In this document: in pieces, positions 25,367 through 34,304 of the stretch
How positions within the stretch are numbered: position 1 is the stretch's first letter
How the letters are laid out: each line of letters starts with the position of its first letter
Origin: Neorhizobium galegae
GTDB taxonomy: Bacteria; Pseudomonadota; Alphaproteobacteria; Rhizobiales; Rhizobiaceae
Reading direction: 5' to 3'
Length of the DNA stretch: 64,000 nt
NCBI RefSeq assembly: GCF_017877055.1
Contig: NZ_JAGIPG010000004.1
Span: 310,001 to 374,000, forward strand
Notes under the pieces: model-generated
What the model saw: the letters and a program-made list of their open reading frames with translations, nothing else
Told to the model about the DNA's origin: nothing
Databases searched by the model: none
Program-made: the position numbers and the translations under genes

Positions 25367-25993
25367 TCAGTCACGCGCCAGATATCTCGGATTCACCCAC
25401 CCCTCCCGGCCAGAAATCTTGACTCGGACATGAGCCCAACCAGCCTCCGTCCCGATAACGGCGACTGACACACCTGTAGCGAGTTTTTCCACGAGCACAT
25501 ATTGCGTTCCTGGTCCCTCGCGCATGTTGAGGTTCGTGATCGTTTTCGCGATTTCGGCACTCGGAGGATCCGGTACGCCCGGCGAGATGGGCACGGCCGG
25601 CGCTGTCGCTACCGGCGGCGTGGCTCTAACCTCTCTGTTCTCGAGGGTCGGAAGTGACGGCTCGCTGTTATTTTTCCAGTCATTCCCACTGTCTCGCGGA
25701 GTGGCCAATGCAATCTGCGCGGCCGCATCGAAAGCGGCCCTCAGATCCGGATCGATATCTCGGAATTCGCGGTTCACTGCCTGGCTTTGGATCAAGATTG
25801 TTTGTGTTTTCGCTTCGTTATCTGAAGCTGGTCTTGTGATGGTCGTATTGGGATTATCCGCTTGGATCGGTTGTTTCCCGCTGAAAGGTTTTTCAGGGGT
25901 GCTTGCCTCGGGTTTCGGCAACAAATTAACGAAAATCGCGACTATCGCGATCGCGCCGACAATGATCCAGGGTTTGCGGGCGGAAGCTGACAT
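25367..25993 (-). CDS. Membrane-anchored SH3b domain protein
   Basis: A 208-residue protein. A single N-terminal membrane segment (WIIVGAIAIVAIFVNLL, residues 9-25) is followed by a long low-complexity, proline-rich linker and a C-terminal bacterial SH3 domain (about 145-206). The domain has TNLNMREGPGTQYVLVEKL, AVIGTEAGWAHVRV and REGWVNPRYL. Such domains bind cell-wall peptides. It lies 180 bases downstream of hxsA on the same strand. Because HxsA also carries a peptidoglycan-binding domain, the two may act at the same site in the envelope, but cotranscription is uncertain. Confidence 0.8.
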   Translation of the reverse strand: MSASARKPWIIVGAIAIVAIFVNLLPKPEASTPEKPFSGKQPIQADNPNTTITRPASDNEAKTQTILIQSQAVNREFRDIDPDLRAAFDAAAQIALATPRDSGNDWKNNSEPSLPTLENREVRATPPVATAPAVPISPGVPDPPSAEIAKTITNLNMREGPGTQYVLVEKLATGVSVAVIGTEAGWAHVRVKISGREGWVNPRYLARD

Positions 25994-26173
25994 CGATCAC
26001 TAGCCCATGTCCATCTCCAACAGTTTTAGCAGAATTCAGGGCCGGAAAAATACAGTAGCGGGCAAGGGCAGCGCGGTTCGAGGCTGTCGATGAACATATC
26101 GCCGCCAAATGACTTCCGTTCAAATGAAATATTCATATAAGGGACCTCCGGTTTAGATAGAATTTGTCTCGAT

Positions 26174-26791
26174 CTAGTTTGCTGCAATCCCGAAGGTATC
26201 AAGGACTTCGGGAGTGATCGTTCCGGTGACCTTCAGCTTATAGTCGGTCTGCATCGCGATCAGCGCAGTTTTGCAGGCCTGCCCCACCTGACCGTCGATT
26301 AGACCGGAGTAGTAGCCGTAAGCCGTCAGCGCGGTTTGAACCTGCATCGTGATGCGTTTGAATTTGTCCGTATTGCCAGGAAGTGGCTTCAGCGGAACAG
26401 GCGCGGGTATTGTTGCCGGCGCGCTGAGAAGAGGGGCCGGATTTGCCGGTACGCTTGGCGTAACAGGTGCCGCGGGTACGGTCGGATAGACCGACCTTGC
26501 CGGCGGCGTGTATGATGGGGAAGGGGCAGTATAGGTTGGCGAACTCGAACCGCCGTAGCTGTAGCCACTACCACTGCTGGATCGATGGCTGGAGTGAGAG
26601 CTATGGGACCGATGGGAGCTGTGCGAGCGATGTCCCGCGAGCGTGAAGATATGGTTCAGACGAAGGCGCTCCAGAATAGAAGGAATAGGGCTCTTTGTAA
26701 GCCCTGCGTCCGCTATCGGCATTGCATCCGACTTTGTCGGCAGGAACCCCGCCGCCAAAAAGGACGGTATCAGAAATATCCGCGATTTCAT
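26174..26791 (-). CDS. hxsA: His-Xaa-Ser repeat protein HxsA
   Basis: A 205-residue substrate protein of the His-Xaa-Ser radical-SAM system. A hydrophobic N-terminus (IFLIPSFLAAGFLP) suggests export or a leader. Residues 54-71 are six consecutive H-x-S triplets (HRS HSS HRS HSS HSS HRS), the presumed modified region, followed by a Ser/Gly/Tyr patch and a proline-rich linker. The C-terminus (about 145-203, QTALTAYGYYSGLIDGQVG and MQTDYKLKVTGTITPE) is a PG_binding_1 type peptidoglycan-binding domain. Its ATG overlaps the stop of hxsC by 4 bases (ATGA). Family knowledge: HxsA with HxsB, HxsC and HxsD; the chemistry is not established to my knowledge. Confidence 0.88.
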   Translation of the reverse strand: MKSRIFLIPSFLAAGFLPTKSDAMPIADAGLTKSPIPSILERLRLNHIFTLAGHRSHSSHRSHSSHSSHRSSSGSGYSYGGSSSPTYTAPSPSYTPPARSVYPTVPAAPVTPSVPANPAPLLSAPATIPAPVPLKPLPGNTDKFKRITMQVQTALTAYGYYSGLIDGQVGQACKTALIAMQTDYKLKVTGTITPEVLDTFGIAAN

Positions 26792-27876
26792 ATTGGCCCC
26801 AGCCCATTAAACCCCTCCTTGTGATCATACCACTGAAAAAAGCCACCACAAGTTTCGCGAGCACCGCAGCCGTCACAAAAATCGAGATATTTTCGTTTCC
26901 AGTCGGAAATCGTCGATGGCGCGTATCCGCGATAGTCCTGAGGAACCGAGCAGAGCGGGAAATTGTAAAGCCACGCTTTTAGACCGCGGGCGGTGACGAT
27001 ATCGATCGCGCGCGCGGCCTGTTCAAAATCCGCAGACGTGTCCTTGAAGGACGATGCCCAGTTCATCCGGCCATAGCCGATCCTTTCAAGCTGCATAATC
27101 GCCCAGACCGAGATAAACCCGAGGCGGGTCGCGATGAACTCCGCAACGCCGATCAGGTCCTCCCAATTCTGTTGCAAGACGACCGTTCGAAGTTCGACAG
27201 AGGCCCCCGCCCGCATCAGTGTCGCAAGCCCACGTTCAAGGCTGGCGAACGCCCCCTCCTTCCCAACGATCCTGTCATGGGTCTTAGGGTTAGCGGAATA
27301 GAGCGGCACACCCCAGAGGATGCGATCCGAACCGAGTGCGACAAGCCGTTCCGCGTCCTGGGGCTCGAAATGTTGCGCATTCGTCAGGATGTGAAAACGC
27401 AGGTCGGGCCGGCTGGCGCTGACGGCAAAAAGCATCTGAAACAGCCGTTCCTTGTGGAGCAATGGTTCACCGCCGGAGATGCCGATCACTGCATCGCGCG
27501 GGGCGAGCGAGGCCGCGATGGCAAGCTGGTCGAACAGGTCGAAATGGTACTTCTTTGGCGGCTGCGAACACATGACACATAGCTGGTCGCATTGCTCGGT
27601 GACCAAGAAGGTGTTGTGATTTGAATTCGCCCGAATGAGGCGATGCGCACTTGCCTGTCCGGGCAGAACCAGGAGCACGTCACCGTCCAAGCTTTCATGA
27701 GGCCGTGCATACACCGTAAACGAGAAACCATGATACTCGTATTCTCGCCGATCGCCGTCGATATCGAGAATGATGGCGTCGTGCTCGGTTCGATTGTCCA
27801 CGGGTTGATCGAGCAGCCGCACGACCAGCGGCTCCACGATTGGTAAAGGATCGACCTTGAGGCGCAGATCGATCAT
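26788..27876 (-). CDS. hxsC: Radical SAM protein HxsC of the His-Xaa-Ser system
   Basis: A 362-residue radical-SAM enzyme. The 4Fe-4S cluster cysteines are C96, C100 and C103 in VTEQCDQLCVMCSQPPK, followed by the GGEP motif in GISGGEPLLHK. C-terminal cysteines (DFCDGCGARETCGGFF) resemble an auxiliary cluster-binding segment. It is coupled by 4-base overlaps to hxsB upstream and to hxsA downstream. With HxsB it is expected to modify the H-x-S repeats of HxsA. It is the second of two rSAM enzymes in the cassette, as the family definition requires. Confidence 0.9.
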   Translation of the reverse strand: MIDLRLKVDPLPIVEPLVVRLLDQPVDNRTEHDAIILDIDGDRREYEYHGFSFTVYARPHESLDGDVLLVLPGQASAHRLIRANSNHNTFLVTEQCDQLCVMCSQPPKKYHFDLFDQLAIAASLAPRDAVIGISGGEPLLHKERLFQMLFAVSASRPDLRFHILTNAQHFEPQDAERLVALGSDRILWGVPLYSANPKTHDRIVGKEGAFASLERGLATLMRAGASVELRTVVLQQNWEDLIGVAEFIATRLGFISVWAIMQLERIGYGRMNWASSFKDTSADFEQAARAIDIVTARGLKAWLYNFPLCSVPQDYRGYAPSTISDWKRKYLDFCDGCGARETCGGFFQWYDHKEGFNGLGPI

Positions 27877-29300
27877 CGATGGACCTTCGCGAACGAGGAG
27901 TCAAAGCGGGGTGCTCCGGACCAGATGGCGAGGGATTTGCCGACCTTGGGATCTTCCGAATAGATCAGAGAGAAAATCTTGTCGAAGATATAGGTGTGCC
28001 GCTGACAGAAGTCCGTCAGGTGTTTGGGAAGATCAATCCGCCCATAGCGGGACAGATCGTCGACAAGATCGACACCGCAGAATGCCTGGTAGGGACAGTG
28101 GACGCAGTCAGGATGAAAATTGTTCAGCGCTTCGGAATTCAGCATGTCGATCTTGTCGCGGTCTATTCCGCTGAATACGTCACCCATTGAAAGATCGAAC
28201 TGGCCGACGCGGCTTACCATACGGGCTTCGTCAGTCGGGTAAAACTTGCCATCATGATCGATCACCACATAGCTGTAACCGATGATGTTCGGGTTGCGCA
28301 GGTCGGCATGATGATTGTGGCCCGAGCGCAGGACACGCCGCAGACAGTGCGTAAAATAATACTCCTCGAGAGGTGCATCTGCGTCCCAGTTGAAGTCGAT
28401 CAGGGCGTCGATAAACGAGGAATGATATCGGTTCCAGGAAGAAGCACTCGATCGGGCATCGAACCGCTTGCGTGCGAATCCCTGGTGGTTCACCGGGCGC
28501 AAGTAGATCGACCTGATCCCGTAGCCGACGAAGGTGTCGATCACCGCGGTGGCAGGAGGCGGATTGGTAGGATTGATTGTGGGGAGTGCTGAGATTTTGT
28601 TCGGGCCTAACCGGTTCACGGCCGCATCAAAGTTATCGAAGAATGATGATGTCTTCTGTGCGTTCTTGGTCCGTTGGGCCTGGTGGGTAGCCCGGTCGGC
28701 ATCGAGTGATGTGCTGGTGAACACATGGGGTTCTTCCAGAACCGCCCATGCTTCGGGGCTGACCTCCTGCAGGTTTGTGCAGATCACGAATTCGCAATGG
28801 TCGAACTTCGATCGGCAGAAAGCCTGTACATGCCTGATGACATCAAGTCGAAGCAGTGGTTCTCCGCCCTGGAACTCGATCTTGATCCTCTTCGTCGACA
28901 AGCCACCCAGAAATCGCAGGACCGCCTGCAGCGTCTCGCCGTTCCAGTCAAATCCAGGGGTGGTTTCGTTGACGCGGGAGACCTGGCAATAGCCGCATGA
29001 GAGATTGCATCTCAGCGTCGGGACAAGGATCACATAGTCCAGCTCCGCGGGAGAGTAGAGCCGGCTCGCAAATCGGTACTCGAAACCGGAATAGGCGAGG
29101 TCACCGACACCGTCGAAAGCGTGTCCGTTGACGTCTAGGAAGCGGTGGTCGGACTGGGTGAGGCTGTCGTCCACGTACCGTTCCAGGAAATCTTGGTCGG
29201 CCTTGAAATACCCGCCGGCATCGTCCGCGAACAGCAGGGCCCCGTCATCGGTCGGGCGGAATTTAAGGGGTACGATCTGCAAAACCCGTGACGCCTTCAA
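27873..29300 (-). CDS. hxsB: Radical SAM protein HxsB of the His-Xaa-Ser system
   Basis: A 475-residue radical-SAM/SPASM-type protein. The cluster cysteines are C98, C102 and C105 in VPTLRCNLSCGYCQVSRV. FQGGEPLLRLD gives the GGEP motif, and the C-terminal region has CVHCPYQAFCGVD with further cysteines (TDFCQRH) for an auxiliary cluster. The N-terminal 85 residues form a separate domain, possibly the peptide-recognition part. It overlaps hxsC by 4 bases and hxsD by 38 bases. Together with hxsD, hxsC and hxsA it makes a complete cassette. Confidence 0.9.
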   Translation of the reverse strand: MKASRVLQIVPLKFRPTDDGALLFADDAGGYFKADQDFLERYVDDSLTQSDHRFLDVNGHAFDGVGDLAYSGFEYRFASRLYSPAELDYVILVPTLRCNLSCGYCQVSRVNETTPGFDWNGETLQAVLRFLGGLSTKRIKIEFQGGEPLLRLDVIRHVQAFCRSKFDHCEFVICTNLQEVSPEAWAVLEEPHVFTSTSLDADRATHQAQRTKNAQKTSSFFDNFDAAVNRLGPNKISALPTINPTNPPPATAVIDTFVGYGIRSIYLRPVNHQGFARKRFDARSSASSWNRYHSSFIDALIDFNWDADAPLEEYYFTHCLRRVLRSGHNHHADLRNPNIIGYSYVVIDHDGKFYPTDEARMVSRVGQFDLSMGDVFSGIDRDKIDMLNSEALNNFHPDCVHCPYQAFCGVDLVDDLSRYGRIDLPKHLTDFCQRHTYIFDKIFSLIYSEDPKVGKSLAIWSGAPRFDSSFAKVHR

Positions 29301-29538
29301 TCAGCATTTTCCGCAAGGGCAGCGTTTCGGCGAATATCTTCTGACGGTAGATGCAAAACAGAAAATCTCTCGTAACGCCAGGATCGTCGGCTGCTTCACC
29401 CCGGAAGCTGACGGTGTTTCCGTCTATGTGCAGCGCGATCTGGGGATATAGGTATCGAAAGCGGAGAGCGGCGTCGGATAGCCAAGGCCGAAGGTGCTCA
29501 TCGATTGATATCGGGGTACGAGGGTCTGTTACTTCCAT
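29263..29538 (-). CDS. hxsD: His-Xaa-Ser system protein HxsD
   Basis: A small protein of about 91 residues if the ATG at 29538 (MEVTDPRTPISIDEH) is used, or 114 from ATG 29607; the shorter form fits the family size better, but its ribosome-binding site is weak. It shows LSDAALRFRYLYPQIALHID, NTVSFRGEAADD and FLFCIYRQKIFAETLPLRKM. The C-terminal R-x3-A-E-T-L-P-L-R part is where I recall the family conservation. It is the first gene of hxsDBCA and overlaps hxsB. It probably acts as a small partner of the rSAM enzymes. Confidence 0.75.
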   Translation of the reverse strand: MEVTDPRTPISIDEHLRPWLSDAALRFRYLYPQIALHIDGNTVSFRGEAADDPGVTRDFLFCIYRQKIFAETLPLRKMLIEGVTGFADRTP

Positions 29539-29636
29539 TTTAAGGTACTCTGCCGGCTGCCACGTCGTGCAACGGAAACATAGATATCGCTGATCAACGA
29601 ACGGCACAACGAAAAGAAGTCATCGGTACCTTCTTG

Positions 29637-30782
29637 CTATCTCAGATTTTCAGCAAGAGAGGCCAGGCAGCGATCTGACGATCCGATGTCGCGCCTTAAG
29701 AGTTCAACCCATTCGCCGTCATCGAAGCTGAAAAACTCAACAAAGCACTTGCCGGTTTCCGCCTCGGACCACTGGGCGGTCATCAGCCGGCTGGAAAGCT
29801 CGTATTTAAGAGTGAGGTTCAGATTGTCCTTGCCGCCTTTCGGCAGCTTGAACACTTCGCCGGTGCGTACATTGCCGACAAAAGCATTCGAGCAACTTGA
29901 TCCGCAACCGATCTGAATAACTGCAAACTCGCCGGCGAAGGATGGCCCGGACGCCATTCCGTCAGCGATCTTGGCCTGGTGGGTCCTGAACGATGAGCTT
30001 TGACCGGTGAGGTCGGGAAGGTTGTTCGGGCCAGAATAGACACGAGGAACCGGCAATTGCGATGGCTTAATCCGCGCGAGCGAGATTTCCCGCTTTGCAT
30101 CCATCGTCAGCGCGGCCGCTGGTTCCCAGGCAATCGAGCGGTATCCAACATCGAAAATAGATGTCGTCCCGCGAAGGCTCTTGAAATAAGCAGCGTCTGA
30201 AATCACCACTGACTGAAGGGTGGCAACTTTTGCGACATGCGCATAGGTCTCAGCTCCATATCGGCGCTGGAGATCGACAAGTGCGTCACGGCTGACTTTC
30301 GTGATGAAAGATGCGATGATCTGGGAGTTGGCAACTTCATAGAAGCTTGAGATTTCGACGCCACCGTCCGAGCTGCTGAGGACGGGTGCGCCACTGCCCG
30401 GAAGCGCGCCCGAACTGCCGAGCCGTTGCCTGATGGTGGCCAGATCAGTCAGTCCAAATTTGAAGTCCGAGAAATATGCCGGCTGCGGCTTACCTCGGCC
30501 GCTCCAACTGGCTTCCAGGCGGACGACCTTACCCGTCGATTTTTCGACAGCGCTCGATATGCTGATAGCAGGGCCGACATTGAACGTGGCGCTTGTATAC
30601 TCGCCGTAGTCGTATTGCCACTCGGCGTTGCCGAGTTCATTTAGTTTCAGATGGTTTTCACCGATAGCGTAGCCCGCAATTGTCTGAGCCGAAACATTGA
30701 CAGCGGCGCCAATCGCGAGCAAGGCAGCCAGCGGCACCAGTCGGGCCAAGTGCCAAATAAAATTTGGGCGCTCAGAAAGCAT
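29637..30782 (-). CDS. Exported conserved hypothetical protein
   Basis: About 381 residues from ATG 30782 (MLSERPNFIWHL), or 393 from 30818. There is a signal peptide (LVPLAALLAIGAAVNVSAQT, cleavage after SAQ or thereabouts). The C-terminal part contains SFAGEFAVIQIGCGSSCSNAFVGNVRTGEVFKLP, of which the core is GCGSSC with two cysteines likely to form a disulphide. This motif recurs in a family of secreted proteins of unknown function. It is encoded 99 bases upstream of hxsD on the same strand, so it may belong to the cassette or merely precede it. Confidence 0.72.
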   Translation of the reverse strand: MLSERPNFIWHLARLVPLAALLAIGAAVNVSAQTIAGYAIGENHLKLNELGNAEWQYDYGEYTSATFNVGPAISISSAVEKSTGKVVRLEASWSGRGKPQPAYFSDFKFGLTDLATIRQRLGSSGALPGSGAPVLSSSDGGVEISSFYEVANSQIIASFITKVSRDALVDLQRRYGAETYAHVAKVATLQSVVISDAAYFKSLRGTTSIFDVGYRSIAWEPAAALTMDAKREISLARIKPSQLPVPRVYSGPNNLPDLTGQSSSFRTHQAKIADGMASGPSFAGEFAVIQIGCGSSCSNAFVGNVRTGEVFKLPKGGKDNLNLTLKYELSSRLMTAQWSEAETGKCFVEFFSFDDGEWVELLRRDIGSSDRCLASLAENLR

Positions 30783-31010
30783 CACACATAGCCAATCCCG
30801 AAGCGTACTAATGCCCACTTCATTGAACGTCTGTAAATCTTTGGAGCCATACTAACAGATCTTCTTGTTCGAAAATGAGCGAATATTGCTATGAGGGCTC
30901 GTCTTGAGCACCTCGACTTTGGTCGGCGGCGCTAAGGGGATTCCTGGAACAAGAATTCCCATTCAGCGGCTTAAAATCTTTCGAGCATAGCCGGGTTAAA
31001 GCCTTGCCTA

Positions 31011-32258
31011 TCAACTTGGCAGCTCGCCCTCTGGATCATGGAGGTCGTCATGGTCGGGAAAGAGCTTCTCTTGCTTCAGCTTTTCGGCGACCGCTTCCCT
31101 CGTTTGCAGGCTCTCAAGATGAGCGAGCCGATCCTTCGCCCATAAAAGCATTCGGTCATATTCGGTATTGGTACCAGGCGCCGCCGTTTGGGAGATAGTC
31201 ATCCTCAGATCCGAGGCTTCACGCTGAAACTCGGCTAACTGCTTCAGAAACGAAACTCGCTTCGCTTCTCGCTCTACTCTGCCTTTCTGGAGTTTCCTGC
31301 GATGCTGGTGGTGTTCCCATTCTCGGTGGCGCCGCTCTCTCTCAAGTCGCTCCTCCCGCTCGTATGCGATCCGTGCCAAGATCCCGACTTTGATGCTGTC
31401 AAACACCCGTTCCAACGTTTGGTGTTTGCCATCTGACCATTTCCCGCGAAGATTCCCGCCCCAGCCGCTTATTTCCAGCGTCAGCTTACCCGAATGTTCG
31501 TAGTCATAATCGGGGATGGATGGCCATTGGCCCCACTCACGTGACCGCCTGGCATTCTCGAGCGCGCGAAGCTCGGCCGCTGTAGGCTCGTGTTTAGTTC
31601 GCGTTCTTTGCTCCTTGCAATAGATCCTCGTACTATCCGGGCCATCGAAGAATACCAACCGCTGGTCTTCTCGGCGGAGATCGATGCCCTCGTTTTGAAG
31701 GTCGGTGGCCAGATAGTGAAGAAATATTGCTAGCCTTTGCCGACTGCGGGGGTGAATTGCAGTTTCGCCGAGATTAAGCTCACCTGCGTGGTTCAGGGAG
31801 CTGCTTCGAAGGTCTCGATCGAACTCCTTGATTACTGGATGCATCTTCGCGACTGGCGCTAGAAAACGCTCGGGAGGCGGACTTGGCTCGGTCTTTGATA
31901 CCTCGTGTTTCGCAGGGGCTGGACTGGGAGGCTTTCGGGGGAGTGGAGGGCCATTTCCATTTGACGCCGCCGCTGCTGTTGCAATGATTTTTGCTGCGTA
32001 AGCGCTTCTATTGGTTTGAGGACCGTCCAGATTGACTACCTGTAGCTCCTCGTTGTCAACAGGCAGTAAAGGCGTTACCTTCGGCGGCTTCCCCTCAGCC
32101 ACTCCTGACCAATACCTCGGGGACGGAAAAGGGATGAGATGGTGTTGGCAAAGCCGGCTGAGGGCTTTCGAGCTAAGTCCCAGTTTTTCCGCGAGTTCAT
32201 CGCCGGGGGCAGACCACACAAGCTCGTGAAACTCGCTGCGGATGTATAACCGCTTCAT
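31011..32258 (-). CDS. Conserved hypothetical protein with N-terminal HTH-like region
   Basis: A 415-residue protein. The first 50 residues (EFHELVWSAPGDELAEKLG and SSKALSRLCQHHLIP) look like a helix-turn-helix that picks out a DNA site. A proline/alanine-rich linker follows (about 85-140), then a domain with GKLTLEISGWGGNLRGKW, and a C-terminal arginine/glutamate-rich coiled coil (REERLERERRHREWEHHQ). Proteins of this design occur on many accessory elements, and I know no defined function. It stands alone between the exported protein and the M20 gene. Confidence 0.65.
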   Translation of the reverse strand: MKRLYIRSEFHELVWSAPGDELAEKLGLSSKALSRLCQHHLIPFPSPRYWSGVAEGKPPKVTPLLPVDNEELQVVNLDGPQTNRSAYAAKIIATAAAASNGNGPPLPRKPPSPAPAKHEVSKTEPSPPPERFLAPVAKMHPVIKEFDRDLRSSSLNHAGELNLGETAIHPRSRQRLAIFLHYLATDLQNEGIDLRREDQRLVFFDGPDSTRIYCKEQRTRTKHEPTAAELRALENARRSREWGQWPSIPDYDYEHSGKLTLEISGWGGNLRGKWSDGKHQTLERVFDSIKVGILARIAYEREERLERERRHREWEHHQHRRKLQKGRVEREAKRVSFLKQLAEFQREASDLRMTISQTAAPGTNTEYDRMLLWAKDRLAHLESLQTREAVAEKLKQEKLFPDHDDLHDPEGELPS

Positions 32259-32497
32259 CTGAAATCACCTGAATATAGCCCGGAGAGATCGGGCATGACC
32301 GACGTAATCACTGAAACGGACCTAAGCGCCCCCACGGGCGGTGACCGTATTCGTCACCTTGCTGAGGGTTTCAGATCTATATGATTCGCATTCGCGACAT
32401 GTGCAGCCATTCATCAGTCGGAAGTGACAGCCGACGTGATAACTCGGCATCCTCGAACCACGTGCGCAGTTCGAGAAGATCGTTCCTCACAAGGGCC

Positions 32498-33700
32498 CTA
32501 AAAATGATCTGCATCGGAACGGTCCCAGGATTTCTGCACCGGCATTGCTGTTTCGACCAAACGTGTCCAGTAGCCGACACCGTAGGGAATCGCCGCATCG
32601 TTGAAATCATAACCAGGGTCATGCAGCCCCGCCGTGCTGCCGTTTCCAAGGAGCGCAATATTTCCTGGCCGTTGTTCGAGCATGAAAGCGAAATCCTCAG
32701 AGCCCATGAGCTGCGAGTGGTCGGGATCGACGGAATCCTCTCCCATGACGGTACGGGCAACCTCCACAGCCAACGCTGTTTCTGCCGGATGATTGACGAC
32801 TGCGGGATACAGGTTTCTGAATGTCACTGTCGCAGTCGCCCGGTAGGACGCTGCAATTCCCTCCGAAATATCGATGATACGTCGATGCATGGTGTCTCGC
32901 ACCTCCGGCTCAAACCAGCGGGCCAAGCCACGCAGCTCGCTCGACCCGACAAACGTTCCTCCAGGCTTTCCGCCCTGCAACGATCCGAAGGAGATCACGC
33001 CGCTTTTGAGCGGGTGAACGTTGCGCGCAATGATGGTTTGCAGGGCAATGAGGATGTTGGCGGCGGGAAGCAGCGCGTCAATGCCGGCCTGAGGGCTGGC
33101 AGCATGGGCGCTCTTGCCATCGACCGTTATCTTGAAGCTCGCCACGGCAGCCCCAAACGGGCCGGTGCGGGTGGCAAAACGACCAACGTCCAGGCCCGGT
33201 TCGTTGTGAAGGGCGAATACCCTCTCGATCCCCCAGCGCGTCATCAAGCCATCGTCGCACATTGCTTTCGCGCCCGCCTGTCCTTCCTCCGCTGGCTGGA
33301 AGATCAGAACGGCGGTGCCATCGAAGTTGCGTGCTTCTGCCAGCGCCTTTGCAGCACCCAGCAACATCGCCGTGTGCCCGTCGTGCCCGCAAGCATGCAT
33401 CCGGCCTTCCGTCGTGGACGCGTAGGAAAGTCCTGTCGTTTCGTGAATAGGAAGCGCATCCATGTCGGCGCGGAGGCCGATTACCCTGCCAGATGACGTG
33501 CTCTGGCCATGGACAACGCCGACAACGCCGCTTCTGCCAATACCCTCGGCTACTTCGTCACAGCCAAACGCACGGAGTTTTTCGGCCACGAAGGACGCCG
33601 TGCGGGGAAGCTCGTAACCCAATTCCGGGTGGGCGTGCAGATCGCGACGCCAAGCTATGATTTCGTTGTCATGTTGACCTGCGTTCACATCATTTGACAT
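32498..33700 (-). CDS. M20 family amidohydrolase (hippurate hydrolase/IAA-amino acid hydrolase type)
   Basis: A 400-residue zinc-dependent amidohydrolase that cleaves N-acyl amino acids. It starts DNEIIAWRRDLHAHPELGYE, then has LRADMDALPIHETTGL, metal ligands in RMHACGHDGHTAML (H-x-D) and QPAEEGQAG (EE), and a dimerisation domain with KSAHAASPQAGIDAL. A late ligand lies in GSEDFAFMLEQRPG. Length is usual for the family. The 3' part of the 32259-32497 gap shows nothing else. Its last codons (start side) overlap the stop of the exonuclease gene by 11 bases, so the two may be cotranscribed. Confidence 0.9.
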   Translation of the reverse strand: MSNDVNAGQHDNEIIAWRRDLHAHPELGYELPRTASFVAEKLRAFGCDEVAEGIGRSGVVGVVHGQSTSSGRVIGLRADMDALPIHETTGLSYASTTEGRMHACGHDGHTAMLLGAAKALAEARNFDGTAVLIFQPAEEGQAGAKAMCDDGLMTRWGIERVFALHNEPGLDVGRFATRTGPFGAAVASFKITVDGKSAHAASPQAGIDALLPAANILIALQTIIARNVHPLKSGVISFGSLQGGKPGGTFVGSSELRGLARWFEPEVRDTMHRRIIDISEGIAASYRATATVTFRNLYPAVVNHPAETALAVEVARTVMGEDSVDPDHSQLMGSEDFAFMLEQRPGNIALLGNGSTAGLHDPGYDFNDAAIPYGVGYWTRLVETAMPVQKSWDRSDADHF

Positions 33701-34304
33701 CGAACACCTCCGGCCTCAACTGCCCGACCTTCATAAGGTGTTGCAGCGTATATGAAACAGAAAGCGCATCATCGAGCGCGTCATGGCCCTGCAAAGGCGG
33801 ATGCTGGACACTGTAGTAGTCTGCGAGCTTGTTGCTCGGCGTCTTCGCCAGATCCTCAACTGGCATCCCGGCCGCGAGCAGTAGCTTGACAGCATTGTCG
33901 AAACGATGGGCCGGGATTGGGGTCTGAATGCCGGCCACATAACAACTGATCGCCACCATGTTCAGCTCGTCCTTGCCCCATGACCAGAACTGCGCTCCGC
34001 CCGAAAAGCTATCTACCTGCGTTAGCGCATCCGGCAGTGCCACACCTTCGGCCTCGATATTCTCTTCGGTGATGCCTGTCAGCTTTGTGAAGAAGGGATC
34101 TAGCGCGTACCTATTGCCATATCGATCAGTCGGCTGGACATAGGCCTTGAAGGTATCGACAATTGGAAAATCGGCTTCGAGCCCAAGCTTTACAGCACCG
34201 ATCTGAGCGATAACGGGATCAGGGTCATGGGCTGCACACCAGAACCTGCGTTGCGAGCCCTCAAGGCAAAGAAACTCGCAGTCAAATACGATCGCAGTTT
34301 TCAT
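33690..34304 (-). CDS. DEDDh 3'-5' exonuclease family protein
   Basis: A 204-residue exonuclease of the RNase T/DnaQ fold. The metal-binding acidic residues are seen in IVFDCEFLCLEG (D and E of Exo I), the Exo II region in FWSWGKDELNM and the Exo III H-x4-D in GHDALDDALS. It could act on single-stranded DNA, RNA or oligonucleotides. It starts at 34304, overlapping the end of the HIT-domain gene by 23 bases, which suggests joint expression. The pairing of an exonuclease with a HIT nucleotide hydrolase is consistent with nucleotide turnover. Confidence 0.78.
   Translation of the reverse strand: MKTAIVFDCEFLCLEGSQRRFWCAAHDPDPVIAQIGAVKLGLEADFPIVDTFKAYVQPTDRYGNRYALDPFFTKLTGITEENIEAEGVALPDALTQVDSFSGGAQFWSWGKDELNMVAISCYVAGIQTPIPAHRFDNAVKLLLAAGMPVEDLAKTPSNKLADYYSVQHPPLQGHDALDDALSVSYTLQHLMKVGQLRPEVFDVK

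Noticed and set aside
25220..25468. 82-codon plus-strand frame
   Set aside because: Opposite strand carries the IS3 OrfB scrap and the end of the SH3b gene.
26580..26640. Short tandem repeat in DNA considered as a possible CRISPR or satellite
   Set aside because: The periodicity encodes the H-x-S triplets of HxsA and has no spacer structure.
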